A stretch of 53,819 bases of DNA from Dyella_B sp035486915. Its GTDB lineage: Bacteria > Pseudomonadota > Gammaproteobacteria > Xanthomonadales > Rhodanobacteraceae. A program made the position numbers and the translations under genes. The stretch is taken from positions 1 through 53,819 of the forward strand of contig NZ_DATHMR010000102.1 in assembly GCF_035486915.1 (NCBI RefSeq), read 5' to 3'. This document shows, piece after piece, positions 34,213 to 43,022 of this stretch. The first letter of the stretch is position 1, and each line of letters starts with the position of its first letter. Below the pieces are notes generated by a model. That model was not told where the DNA came from, ran no database searches, and saw only the letters and a list, made by a program, of their open reading frames with translations.

Positions 34213-34226
34213 TTTAGACGTCTAAA
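34213..34226. promoter_or_regulatory. Perfect 14-bp palindrome
   Basis: TTTAGACGTCTAAA lies in the AT-rich intergenic region before the TonB-dependent receptor gene. It contains TAGAC half sites like those in the phnF-phnG palindrome, but with different spacing. A regulator-binding site is possible. Confidence 0.35.
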
Positions 34227-34279
34227 TGAATAAAACTTCTTTCGCTTGAACGTAGACATTTAAGAAAGTTGACTAATCA

Positions 34280-34297
34280 ACGTCATCTACGTTTCAT
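34280..34297 (+). promoter_or_regulatory. PHO-box-like direct repeat
   Basis: Two heptamers, ACGTCAT and GTTTCAT, each match the PhoB half site CTGTCAT at 5 of 7 positions and are separated by 4 bases (CTAC). Ten bases later comes TAGCCT, a weak -10-like element at the spacing used in PhoB promoters. A perfect GTTGA-CTAA-TCAAC palindrome (34268-34281) abuts it. The rest of the 33970-34380 interval holds no gene I can support. Confidence 0.4.
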
Positions 34298-34380
34298 CGC
34301 AGCTCCCTAGCCTGTGTGTCATAGCCGTATCAGGCATCCATGCCGGCCGTGTCCGGTAACACACCCTTGGGGAGATAGAC

Positions 34381-37044
34381 TTGAAGATCAATCCAATCAC
34401 TTGCGCGGTGCTGGCCGCGCTTGCGGTCACTCGCGTGTCGTACGCCGACGGCACGACGCAACCGGCATCTACGCCAGCTACTCAAACGACTCAAACAAAT
34501 CAAACGGGTCCGTCGGCACAGCCGGATTCGAATGGTCAGCCGTCATCGACGGGAGCTTCCACGCTCGGTGCGATTACGGTGACGGCACAGCACACGCTCG
34601 AAGACATTCAAGATGTGCCGATTACGATCCAGGCGTTTACCGGCACGACGTTGCAGCAGTTGAACATCCAGACGGCCAACGATCTCATCAAGTATCTGCC
34701 GAACGTGACGCTTGCTGAGAACGGCCCCGGTCAGGGCAACATCTACATGCGCGGCCTGAGCACGGGCTTCCTGGGCAACCAGTCGAGCGCATCGATTGCT
34801 CCGTTCCCGAACGTCGCTGTGTATCTCGACGATCAGTCGATGCAGTTCCCGGCGCGCAACCTCGACATCTACATGGTCGACATGGAACGCCTCGAAGTAC
34901 TCGAAGGTCCGCAGGGTACGCTGTTCGGCGGCGGTGCCGAAGCGGGCGCAGTCCGCTACATCACCAACAAGCCCAATCTCGACAAGGTCAGCGGCAGCGC
35001 CGAAGCCGGCGTCAGCGCTACCGATGGCGGTGGCCCGAACAATTCCACCAATGCGGTGCTGAACTTCCCGATCATTCCCGGCACGCTCGCCGTGCGTGGC
35101 GTGATCTACAACGATCATCAGGGTGGCTACATCGACAACGTGCCGAGCACGTTCACGCGTCAGCCCACCGATGGCGGCGGCGCGATGGCGCCTTATGTGG
35201 CTGCCGGTGGCACCTCGGTGATCAATAACTATTCCGTCGCCAAGAACGATTGGAATCCGGTCGATTACCAAGGTGCGCGCCTGTCCGCATTGTGGAAGAT
35301 CAATGACGACTGGAACTTCCTGATCGCCGAGAGCTATCAGAACCTGGACGCGAACGGTCAGTCCTCGACCTACCCGATCGGTGCGGACGGCCAGAAGCTG
35401 GGCACCGACCAGATCACCGCGTTCGTGCCGGCGTGGAACGACGATCACTTCACCAACACCGCCTGGACGTTGAACGGCGAAATCGGCGATCTCTCGCTGG
35501 TGTACACCGGCGGCTATACCAATCGCCACATCAGCGAACAACAGGATTACACCAACTACTCGCGCAGCGCAGGTGGCATGTATTACCAGTGCACCGGCAC
35601 CTCGGCCGGCCTTTCCAGCGCCGGTAAACCGACCTGCTATTCGCCGGTCGGCTATTGGAACGACCACGTAAACAGCACGCACCAGAGCCATGAGCTGCGT
35701 CTGAGCACGCCGGAAGACTATCGCTTCCGTGTCATCGGCGGCGTGTACTACGAAGATTTCAACATCGACGATCACATGGACTTCAACTACAAGACCATTC
35801 CGTCTTGTACCGCGGAGAACCTCGCCAGTGCGCTCGCCGGCGGCAACCCGTGTGTGGCCAACGCAGAGTCTTCGCCGGGCGTCGTCATGCCCGACAACAC
35901 GGCCTTCGGTGAAGTCGAGCAGCGCGGTTACAAGCAGGAAGCGGCGTTCGGTTCGATGTCCTACGACATCATCCCCGAGGTTCTGACCGCGACCGCCGGC
36001 ACGCGTTATTACCACTATTCCGAATGGCAGACGGGCACGGAGTTCTACACCACCAGCGCGCAGGTGAACGTTCCCAACGGCACCTATGTGGGCAACGACA
36101 CGGTGATGAACTACCACCAGACTTATCACGGCTTTAAGAGCCGTGCGAATCTGCTGTGGCACATTTCGCCGAACACGATGGTGTACTACACCTTCTCGCA
36201 GGGCTTCCGACCGGGCGGTTTCAACCGCACCTCCTCGGGCGTGGCGAAGCTTGATGGCGAAGCGCAGTATCAGAAGCCGATCAGCTACGCGCCCGATACG
36301 CTGACTAACAACGAACTCGGCTTCAAGACCACATTCTTCGACGACCGCGTACTGCTCAACGGCTCACTGTATGACATGCGGTGGGACAACGTGCAGATGC
36401 AGTTCTTCAACCCGCTGGTGCTGGGTAACACCACCTTCGCGGTTAACGGACCGAACTACAAAGTGCAAGGTCTGGAACTTCAATTCCAGGCGAAAATCAC
36501 GGATAACCTGTCGGTCATCAGCTCCGGTTCGCTCAACCACTCCAGGCAGACCAATTCGCCGTGCCTGGTCAACAATATCGCCGGTTCGGCTGGCTTTAAC
36601 GAGTGCATCGTCGAAACGGGCGCTGCCGGCGCCGTAACGTCGTTCGCCAATCCGTTCGGTGAAGTGGGCAGCGTGCCGGCCTTCTCGCCGCGCTCGCAGG
36701 CCAATCTGCGCCTGCGTTATGACTGGACGTTGCTGGGCAACTACAACGCGTTCTGGCAGATCGGCGCCAGCTACACCGGTTCGATGTATAACCAGCCGGC
36801 AACCTATCCGAGCGGTGCGGGCGTTACGGACGTCACCACGGTGGAGCTGCGTTACCTGCAGGCTGCCTACACCACTTACGACGCGTCGATCGGCGTGGCC
36901 AAGGACAACTGGAACTTCTCGCTCTACGGCACGAACCTTGGCAATAGCCACGCCAGCGTGTTTACGTCCTCGGCCCAGTTCATCGAGTCGCAAGTGCCGA
37001 TTCATCCGCGTGTGATCGGCCTGAAACTCGGCTTCAAGTTCTAA
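34381..37044 (+). CDS. TonB-dependent outer-membrane receptor
   Basis: This 887-aa protein begins at a TTG with GGGGAGA upstream. It has a Sec signal peptide (residues 1-22, ending SYA), a Thr/Gln/Pro-rich linker (25-60), a plug domain starting ITVTAQ (about 64-190; RLEVLEGPQGTLFGGGAEAG), and a 22-strand barrel ending in the terminal Phe of LKLGFKF. It imports a bulky or scarce ligand using TonB energy. It directly follows the C-P lyase operon and may be phosphate-regulated, so an organophosphorus ligand is possible. A terminator separates it from the TPR-sulfotransferase that follows. Confidence 0.93.
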   Translation: MKINPITCAVLAALAVTRVSYADGTTQPASTPATQTTQTNQTGPSAQPDSNGQPSSTGASTLGAITVTAQHTLEDIQDVPITIQAFTGTTLQQLNIQTANDLIKYLPNVTLAENGPGQGNIYMRGLSTGFLGNQSSASIAPFPNVAVYLDDQSMQFPARNLDIYMVDMERLEVLEGPQGTLFGGGAEAGAVRYITNKPNLDKVSGSAEAGVSATDGGGPNNSTNAVLNFPIIPGTLAVRGVIYNDHQGGYIDNVPSTFTRQPTDGGGAMAPYVAAGGTSVINNYSVAKNDWNPVDYQGARLSALWKINDDWNFLIAESYQNLDANGQSSTYPIGADGQKLGTDQITAFVPAWNDDHFTNTAWTLNGEIGDLSLVYTGGYTNRHISEQQDYTNYSRSAGGMYYQCTGTSAGLSSAGKPTCYSPVGYWNDHVNSTHQSHELRLSTPEDYRFRVIGGVYYEDFNIDDHMDFNYKTIPSCTAENLASALAGGNPCVANAESSPGVVMPDNTAFGEVEQRGYKQEAAFGSMSYDIIPEVLTATAGTRYYHYSEWQTGTEFYTTSAQVNVPNGTYVGNDTVMNYHQTYHGFKSRANLLWHISPNTMVYYTFSQGFRPGGFNRTSSGVAKLDGEAQYQKPISYAPDTLTNNELGFKTTFFDDRVLLNGSLYDMRWDNVQMQFFNPLVLGNTTFAVNGPNYKVQGLELQFQAKITDNLSVISSGSLNHSRQTNSPCLVNNIAGSAGFNECIVETGAAGAVTSFANPFGEVGSVPAFSPRSQANLRLRYDWTLLGNYNAFWQIGASYTGSMYNQPATYPSGAGVTDVTTVELRYLQAAYTTYDASIGVAKDNWNFSLYGTNLGNSHASVFTSSAQFIESQVPIHPRVIGLKLGFKF

Positions 37045-37077
37045 CCTGCTGTCTCCGCAGACAAGCCAGTAGAATTC

Positions 37078-37104
37078 GGGTGGGCGCAAGCCCACCCTCT
37101 TTTT
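37078..37104 (+). terminator. Terminator after the receptor gene
   Basis: GGGTGGGC-GCAA-GCCCACCC is followed by TCTTTTTTT, a classic tetraloop terminator 33 bases after the receptor stop and 20 bases before the next gene. It may allow partial read-through into the sulfotransferase. Confidence 0.93.
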
Positions 37105-37123
37105 TTAAGGTTGTTGATCATCC

Positions 37124-39157
37124 ATGAATGCCCCGGCAGTCGATTCCGTTCCCGCATCGGTGGAGCAGGAAATCCAGCGCATACGCCAACTGCAAAATGA
37201 TGGCCAGCACGCGCAGGCCGTGCAGGCAGCGCACGCACTGGCCATCGTCGCACCGGACAATCGCGACGCGCTCTACTTGATGGCACGAAGCCAGCGCTAT
37301 CTCGGAAGCATCGACGATGCGTTGAAGACTCTTGCGCATCTGGAACAGGGACACTCGAATTTCAGCCGATTGCATGAGGAACGCGGCCACTGCTACGTCG
37401 TCATGCGTGATGCGCCGCGCGCGATCGATGCGCTGCTGCGCGCCGTCAACATCAATCCGGCACTTCCCTCGAGCTGGAATTTGCTCGAAGGCCTGTATCG
37501 CATGACCGGCGACAGCGCCAATACCGCGACGGCCGCCTCACACGTCGCGACACTTAAGCATCTGGCGCCCGAAGTAGTGAGTGCGACGAGCTTTTTCGCA
37601 GATAGCGAGCTTGATCGCGCCGAAAACGTCATTCGCCCTTACTTGCTGAGGGTGGGCAACGACGTCGAAGGTATGCGGCTCCTTGCGCGCATCGGCCTTG
37701 CGCGCGATGTACTCGACGATGCGGAAATCTTGCTTGAAGCGGTGTTGAAGATCGCACCGAACTACCACCCTGCACGCTTCGATTACGCCAGCGTGCTGTT
37801 CGAACGGCATCAGTACCAGCGTGCGTGCGAGGAAGTGGAGAAGCTGCTCGCCATCGACCCTCGTCATCTCGACTACCGCGTACTGCACGCAAGCACAAAG
37901 GTGGGCCTTGGCGAACATGATCTCGCTATCGCGCTCTATCAAGAACTTCTGCGTGAGGCTCCGCAAGCCGCCGATCTGCATCTTTCGCTGGCCCATTCGC
38001 TGAAAACGCAGGGGCGGCAGGCCGATGCCATTGACGCGTATCGTGCCGCAATCGTCGCACGCCCGAACTTCGGCGATGCTTACTGGAGTCTTGCGAACCT
38101 CAAGACCTATCGCTTCACAGACGACGAAATCGCTCGCATGCGCACCGAGGAAGCATCGCCGGGAACACCCCTCGTCGATCGTTATCACTTGTGTTTCGCC
38201 TTGGGCAAAGCGTTTGAAGATCGCAGCGATTACGCCCAGTCATGGCGATATTACGAACAAGGCAATGCGCTCAAGCGTTCCGAAAGCCGCTATCGCCCCG
38301 AGATCATGGAAACCAATACGCGCAAGCAGGTCGACGTGTGCACGCGCGAGTTCTTTGTCAATCGCTCGAATGTCGGCGACCCGCGCCCCGATCCGATCTT
38401 CATCGTCGGGCTGCCGCGCGCGGGCTCTACGTTGCTCGAGCAGATTCTCGCCTCGCATTCGCTGGTCCAAGGCACGCAGGAACTGGCCGATATTCCGCGC
38501 ATCGTGGTCGATCTGCAGGGTCGCGATCCGGATCTCGACGAGCCGCGCTATCCCGGTGTGCTGGCCGAGATGAAACCGGAAGATTTTCGCCAGCTCGGCG
38601 AAAAATATCTGCGCGACACGCGTATCTATCGCACCGCTAAGCCTTACTTCATCGATAAGATGCCAAACAACTTTCGGCATCTCGGCTTGATCCATCTGAT
38701 GCTTCCGAATGCGAAGGTCATCGATGCGCGTCGCGAACCGATGGCTTGTTGCTTCAGCAATCTCAAGCAGCTCTTTGCCACCGGCCAAGAATTCACGTAC
38801 AGCATCGAGGATATCGCGCGTTACTACCGCACGTATCTGGATGTGATGCAGCATTGGGACGAGGTGCTGCCCGGCCGCGTGTTGCGCGTCTATCACGAGG
38901 ACGTGGTCGACGACCTGGAAGGCAACGTGCGGCGCATTCTCGATTTCTGCGGCTTGCCATTCGAACCGGCCTGTCTGGCGTTCCACAAAACCGAGCGAAG
39001 CGTGCGCACCGCAAGTTCCGAGCAGGTACGCCGCCCCATTTTTCGCGACGGTCTGGATCAGTGGACGAAGTTTGAGCCTTACCTTGGGCCGCTCAGAAAC
39101 ATGCTCGGTGATGCGCTGACGCGTTATCGGACCGATGCACCATCGTTGCAAACCTGA
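37124..39157 (+). CDS. TPR-repeat sulfotransferase
   Basis: This 677-aa protein has an N-terminal tetratricopeptide array of about eight repeats (residues 10-350) followed by a sulfotransferase domain (about 420-670). The PAPS 5' loop is FIVGLPRAGSTLLEQIL (about 425-441), and the 3'-phosphate region is seen as VIDARREPMACCFSNLKQ. This fusion, often beside TonB-dependent receptors in Xanthomonadales, resembles protein-tyrosine sulfotransferase-like enzymes; the TPR part should bind a partner or the acceptor protein. It is cytosolic, since no signal peptide is seen. Confidence 0.92.
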   Translation: MNAPAVDSVPASVEQEIQRIRQLQNDGQHAQAVQAAHALAIVAPDNRDALYLMARSQRYLGSIDDALKTLAHLEQGHSNFSRLHEERGHCYVVMRDAPRAIDALLRAVNINPALPSSWNLLEGLYRMTGDSANTATAASHVATLKHLAPEVVSATSFFADSELDRAENVIRPYLLRVGNDVEGMRLLARIGLARDVLDDAEILLEAVLKIAPNYHPARFDYASVLFERHQYQRACEEVEKLLAIDPRHLDYRVLHASTKVGLGEHDLAIALYQELLREAPQAADLHLSLAHSLKTQGRQADAIDAYRAAIVARPNFGDAYWSLANLKTYRFTDDEIARMRTEEASPGTPLVDRYHLCFALGKAFEDRSDYAQSWRYYEQGNALKRSESRYRPEIMETNTRKQVDVCTREFFVNRSNVGDPRPDPIFIVGLPRAGSTLLEQILASHSLVQGTQELADIPRIVVDLQGRDPDLDEPRYPGVLAEMKPEDFRQLGEKYLRDTRIYRTAKPYFIDKMPNNFRHLGLIHLMLPNAKVIDARREPMACCFSNLKQLFATGQEFTYSIEDIARYYRTYLDVMQHWDEVLPGRVLRVYHEDVVDDLEGNVRRILDFCGLPFEPACLAFHKTERSVRTASSEQVRRPIFRDGLDQWTKFEPYLGPLRNMLGDALTRYRTDAPSLQT

Positions 39158-39210
39158 CATTTTCCGGTTGCTGGAATCTATCTCAAAATCCGGCAGCGCA
39201 TAGAACCTCA

Positions 39211-39240
39211 CCGTCATTCCCGCTTTCGCGGGAATGACGG
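39211..39240. repeat. REP-like palindrome
   Basis: Perfect 13-base arms (CCGTCATTCCCGC and complement) surround a TTTC loop. It lies between the TPR-sulfotransferase and the next gene and may double as a transcript end. Confidence 0.88.
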
Positions 39241-39394
39241 TACTGAGGGGCATTGTCGTGCGGGCTGAAAAGCGAATGTCGATTTACGACCGCCCCGTTC
39301 GTCGCTCAGAGGGATAGTCTGTCGTTGAGCGCCGCTCAACCATCCTTGCACGCCTCGAACATCTCGCCCGGCAACGCAACAAGGGAGCAAACCG

Positions 39395-40105
39395 ATGAAG
39401 AAGAACGCCTTTTTTTTCAGCTGCCTGGTCGCGTCTGGCGCGCTCGGCGTCATGACTTTCGCAACGACCGCGTCGGCTCAGCAGCAGCAGAGCTACCCCA
39501 GCATGGCGCCGCTTGCTCAATACCTGATGTCCGATCAGGCAGCGGAAGTTGCATTGGCAAAGAGCGCCGCACCTGCCGCGATTTCCGATCATGCAACGGT
39601 GCTTGTCCTCCAGGCGCATGGCTACATCACTGCCGTGAAAGGCACGAATGGATTCGTGTGCGCCGTCGAGCGTGGATGGATGTCCCCTTTCGACGCGCCG
39701 CAATTCTGGAATCCAAAACTGCGCGGGCCAATTTGCTTCAATCCGCAAGCCGTCAAATCGATCTTGCCCATTACCTACAAGCGGACGGCGTTGGTATTGA
39801 GCGGGCGATCCAAGGATGAAATCAAAAAGGCCATGACGACAGCCTTCGCGACAAAACAAATGCCGCCGCTGCAACCGGGCGCCATGTCGTACATGATGTC
39901 CAAGCAAGGCTATCTCGACGACAAATTCGGCCACTGGATGCCACACCTGATGTTTTATACGGCCACCAACGTGGATTGGGGCGCCGATCAGGACGGATCG
40001 CCCGTCATGTTGAATCCACAATTCCACGGCCAGCCTGAGCCGGTGAATGTGTTGATGATTCCTGTCGGCAAATGGTCGGATGGCTCGGTCGCGCAAAGCA
40101 TGTGA
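39395..40105 (+). CDS. Secreted protein of unknown function
   Basis: This 236-aa protein has AAGGGAG before its ATG. A Sec signal peptide (residues 1-28, ending ASAQ) is followed by a Gln run and a globular part with conserved-looking motifs: SDHATVLVLQAHGYITAVKG, NGFVCAVERGW, and a Met/His-rich segment (MSYMMSKQGYLDDKFGHWMPHLMFY). I do not recognise a named family, but the sequence reads as a folded periplasmic protein. It is monocistronic between two REP palindromes. Confidence 0.7.
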   Translation: MKKNAFFFSCLVASGALGVMTFATTASAQQQQSYPSMAPLAQYLMSDQAAEVALAKSAAPAAISDHATVLVLQAHGYITAVKGTNGFVCAVERGWMSPFDAPQFWNPKLRGPICFNPQAVKSILPITYKRTALVLSGRSKDEIKKAMTTAFATKQMPPLQPGAMSYMMSKQGYLDDKFGHWMPHLMFYTATNVDWGADQDGSPVMLNPQFHGQPEPVNVLMIPVGKWSDGSVAQSM

Positions 40106-40205
40106 GAGCTCGAGGCGTCCGTTCGGAGCGCGCGGCGTGACATTCGGTGTGTACTGGGTTTTATATAAGGCCTTCCAGCCCGCGCACCACTTGGCTTTTT
40201 TTGCT

Positions 40206-40233
40206 CGTCATTCCCGCGCAAGCGGGAATGACG
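40206..40233. repeat. REP-like palindrome
   Basis: Perfect 12-base arms (CGTCATTCCCGC and complement) surround a GCAA loop. It is nearly identical in its arms to the palindrome at 39211, so the two flank the gene between them. Confidence 0.88.
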
Positions 40234-40339
40234 GTGAGGATTTTGCGTGCAGCCGGTTTCGAAGTAGGTTTTAATCGGAGCATACGTAGAACCTTTTGCT
40301 AGCAGTCGCGATAAACGAGATCAAAACTCGAGGCCTGCC

Positions 40340-40750
40340 ATGAACGCATCGGAACGCATCGATCAGCTGATCGAACAACTCACCGACTGGCGCGGCAAAA
40401 CATTCGCTGACCTACGCAAGGCCATCCTCGACGCCGATCCGGCGATCGTCGAGGAATGGAAATACATGGGAAGTCCTGTTTGGAATCGCGACGGCATGAT
40501 CGCCGTTGCGAACGCACATAAAGAAAAGGTGAAGATCACTTTCTCCCACGGCGCGAACCTTCCGGACCCTGATAAGCTTTTCAATGCGGGCCTCGACGGC
40601 AAGGTGTGGCGGGCGATCGATTTTCTCGAAGGCGACAAGGTCAACAAGCGCGCGCTGAAAAATCTCGTACGCGCCGCGATTGAATATAACCAGAGCAAAT
40701 CGAAAAAGAAGGCGCCAGCGCGCGCGGCTGCGAAAAGTAAAAAGAAATGA
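40340..40750 (+). CDS. DUF1801 (YdhG-like) protein
   Basis: This 136-aa cytosolic protein shows the DUF1801 pattern: FADLRKAILDADPAIVEEWKYMGSPVW followed by KEKVKITFSHGANLPDP. The C-terminal tail is a Lys/Ala-rich basic stretch (SKSKKKAPARAAAKSKKK) that resembles nucleic-acid-binding tails. Function is unknown. It is followed 9 bases later by the AraC gene, so the two are probably co-transcribed. Confidence 0.85.
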   Translation: MNASERIDQLIEQLTDWRGKTFADLRKAILDADPAIVEEWKYMGSPVWNRDGMIAVANAHKEKVKITFSHGANLPDPDKLFNAGLDGKVWRAIDFLEGDKVNKRALKNLVRAAIEYNQSKSKKKAPARAAAKSKKK

Positions 40751-40759
40751 TTCTCGCAT

Positions 40760-41239
40760 GTGACGATGCAACGTGACACGATCAAGCAGATGACCAGCAA
40801 GCGCTCCATGACACAACACCTGCGCGATCTCGCGCGGTTGCGCCGTGTTCGTGATCAGATCGACCGGGACTACGCGCAACCGCTGGATGTCGAAGCACTG
40901 GCTCGTCGCGCGCATATGTCGGCCGGACATCTGAGCCGCCAGTTCCGGCTTGCCTATGGCGAATCGCCGTACAGCTATTTGATGACGCGGCGCATCGAGC
41001 GTGCGATGGCGCTGCTGCGTCGTGGCGATCTCAGCGTCACCGATGTTTGTTTTGCGGTCGGCTGTTCATCGCTGGGCACCTTCAGCACGCGGTTTACCGA
41101 GCTGGTCGGTCTGTCGCCCAGCACCTACCGGCGTGAGCAGGCGCACGCGACGGTAGGAATCCCTTCGTGCGTGGCCAAGCAGGTAACGCGACCGATCAGG
41201 AATCAAGAAGCAGCGGCCTCCGAGCCAGAACTAAACTGA
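40760..41239 (+). CDS. Short AraC-family regulator
   Basis: This 159-aa protein is essentially only the AraC DNA-binding domain: two helix-turn-helix motifs (about residues 45-66, VEALARRAHMSAGHLSRQF; and about 92-115, VTDVCFAVGCSSLGTFSTRF) and the closing GLSPSTYRR. No ligand-binding domain is present, so it may respond to its own level or be controlled by its promoter. The start is GTG at 40760 or ATG at 40766. It precedes a VOC-family gene by 36 bases, its likely target or partner. Confidence 0.87.
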   Translation: MTMQRDTIKQMTSKRSMTQHLRDLARLRRVRDQIDRDYAQPLDVEALARRAHMSAGHLSRQFRLAYGESPYSYLMTRRIERAMALLRRGDLSVTDVCFAVGCSSLGTFSTRFTELVGLSPSTYRREQAHATVGIPSCVAKQVTRPIRNQEAAASEPELN

Positions 41240-41275
41240 CGCCATGGACATCACCACCCACTGAGAAAGGTCACC

Positions 41276-41686
41276 ATGGACATCACCATTCACTCCAGCT
41301 TCCTCGCGCAGAACGACCCCGACGCCGCTCTGAGCTTCTACCGCGACACCCTCGGTTTCGAGGTGCGCAACGATGTCGGGTACGGCGGAAAGCGCTGGAT
41401 CACGGTCGGCCCCGCGGGTCAGCCCGGCACGTCGATCGTGCTGTATCCGCCGGAGGCCAGCCCGGGCATCACCGACGACGAACGTCGCACGATTGCCGAG
41501 ATGATGGCAAAGGGCACTTTCGGCATCATTCTTTTGGCTACCAAAGACCTTGCGGGTACGTTCGAGCGGCTGCAAGCACGCGATGCCGATATCGTGCAGG
41601 AACCGACGGACCAACCTTATGGCGTTCGCGACTGCGCTGTTCGCGATCCCGCAGGCAACATGATCCGCATCCAACAGCTGCGCTGA
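41276..41686 (+). CDS. VOC family (glyoxalase/bleomycin resistance) protein
   Basis: This 136-aa protein has paired beta-alpha-beta-beta-beta modules starting HSSFLAQNDPDAALSFYRDTLGFEV, the usual VOC opening, and ending in VRDPAGNMIRI. Metal ligands of the glyoxalase site are plausible (His6, Glu near the C-terminus) but not certain. It resembles proteins that detoxify or bind small reactive compounds. It lies in the DUF1801-AraC-VOC set, an arrangement often seen with drug- or environment-responsive genes. Confidence 0.88.
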   Translation: MDITIHSSFLAQNDPDAALSFYRDTLGFEVRNDVGYGGKRWITVGPAGQPGTSIVLYPPEASPGITDDERRTIAEMMAKGTFGIILLATKDLAGTFERLQARDADIVQEPTDQPYGVRDCAVRDPAGNMIRIQQLR

Positions 41687-41740
41687 GTCGGTTCATTGTC
41701 TGCGCAATCGGCCGACCGACGAATCAGTGCGCTCGGTGCC

Positions 41741-42781
41741 TCAACTCCTTTTGTCTTGCGCAGCGTTTAACGCTGCGCGAAAAAACCTGACTATTTCCGA
41801 ATCGAAAAGCTTATGGAATGCCGCTCGATCGAAGCCCGTGGGATCGACGCAGATCGACGGAACGATCGCAGCGAGATGAGAGCTGCACGGCGGTAGAAAA
41901 TCGTAGTGGCCCGCGCCGGACACGAGGTGATATTCGGGTGACGTTGGCAACGCGTTGCGCACAACGTCTTCGAACCAAGGTTTCGGCTGGTGTTGATCGT
42001 TCGCCGCACCCCACAGCTGTACAGGAATGCGTACGTTTGCAAGACCCGCTTTGTCGAAAGCAAAACCGAAAGCCGGAGCAGCCACCACGATGGCTTTTAT
42101 TCGAGGATCGGCGATCCATGCATGAGGCGGCACATCGTTGAACACCGTCGCCGAAGAAACGCCGCCGCTCTTCAGTGCCTGACACAAATCATGAGTCGGA
42201 TTGGCGCGGCAATAAGCGTCGGTCTTGCCAAGATCAGGTACGCCTCCGGCCGCAACCAGCACTGTGAATCCGCCGTTGGAAAAACCGAATGCGCCAATTT
42301 TTTGTGGATCCAACCGCTCGTGTTCCGACCATGATTGAAGCATGTACGTAATAACGCGCTGGAGCTGCGCGGGACGCCGCCACAGTTTGAGCACCTGGCT
42401 CTGATCAGCGCCACTGTCTCCGCGATGACTGACTGCCGCCACGACAAAACCGGCGCGCGCAAGCGCAACGGCCGTATCGTAGTGGCTCACGAATGTCCCT
42501 CCCCCGCCATGGGATATGACGATAAGCGGAAGGTTGCGTCCATTCACCGGCGCACCCGACGCAGCGATACCTTGTTCGAACGGCTCCGTGCCACCGCTAA
42601 CGACAGGGGCATTGGTGGGATACCAGACGCCAAGGTCCAGAGCCGGCTCGTTTCCGTTAGGGATTTCCAGCTTCTGAAATCCCGCGTTCCATGTGTGTTG
42701 ATGGGCGTCTGCGCGGGTCTGGACAGACAGCAGCACCGCAAAAATCATGACTACTCGAAGCAGGTATCGATGCCTGGACAT
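41741..42781 (-). CDS. Secreted dienelactone hydrolase-like protein
   Basis: This encodes 346 aa from the ATG at 42781 with GAGGCG upstream; the frame is open to 42940 but the signal peptide begins here (MSRHRYLLRVVMIFAVLL, cleaved about ADAH). The alpha/beta-hydrolase core has HGGGG (oxyanion region), nucleophile Ser in GFSNGG, and catalytic-site candidates in WGAANDQ and GAGHYDFL. It fits the periplasmic PAF-acetylhydrolase/dienelactone hydrolase-like group. It converges with the VOC gene. Confidence 0.83.
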   Translation of the reverse strand: MSRHRYLLRVVMIFAVLLSVQTRADAHQHTWNAGFQKLEIPNGNEPALDLGVWYPTNAPVVSGGTEPFEQGIAASGAPVNGRNLPLIVISHGGGGTFVSHYDTAVALARAGFVVAAVSHRGDSGADQSQVLKLWRRPAQLQRVITYMLQSWSEHERLDPQKIGAFGFSNGGFTVLVAAGGVPDLGKTDAYCRANPTHDLCQALKSGGVSSATVFNDVPPHAWIADPRIKAIVVAAPAFGFAFDKAGLANVRIPVQLWGAANDQHQPKPWFEDVVRNALPTSPEYHLVSGAGHYDFLPPCSSHLAAIVPSICVDPTGFDRAAFHKLFDSEIVRFFRAALNAAQDKRS

Positions 42782-43022
42782 TGGCGGGCGCCTCGCTCTT
42801 TTCCCGAATGAAGGGTGACTATGCCACTGCGCGGACTTTCCAGGTAACGAATTGGTTTTATGGGAAGCCAATGGGATTGGATGTTTGCTATAGAGACAAA
42901 GCGGATACCATCGGGAGCAAGCCGCGTGTCGCCACGACAAGATGCCATCAGTCTTGATCCCCGTCAGGTATGCGCGGTGTTAAGTTGCAGAATCATTCAA
43001 TCGCTCGCCGGAGTTCTTCATC

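Noticed and set aside
34543..36162. 539-codon open frame opposite the TonB receptor gene
   Set aside because: It is the high-GC antisense shadow of the receptor. It has no ribosome site, and its product is Arg/Val-rich without domains.
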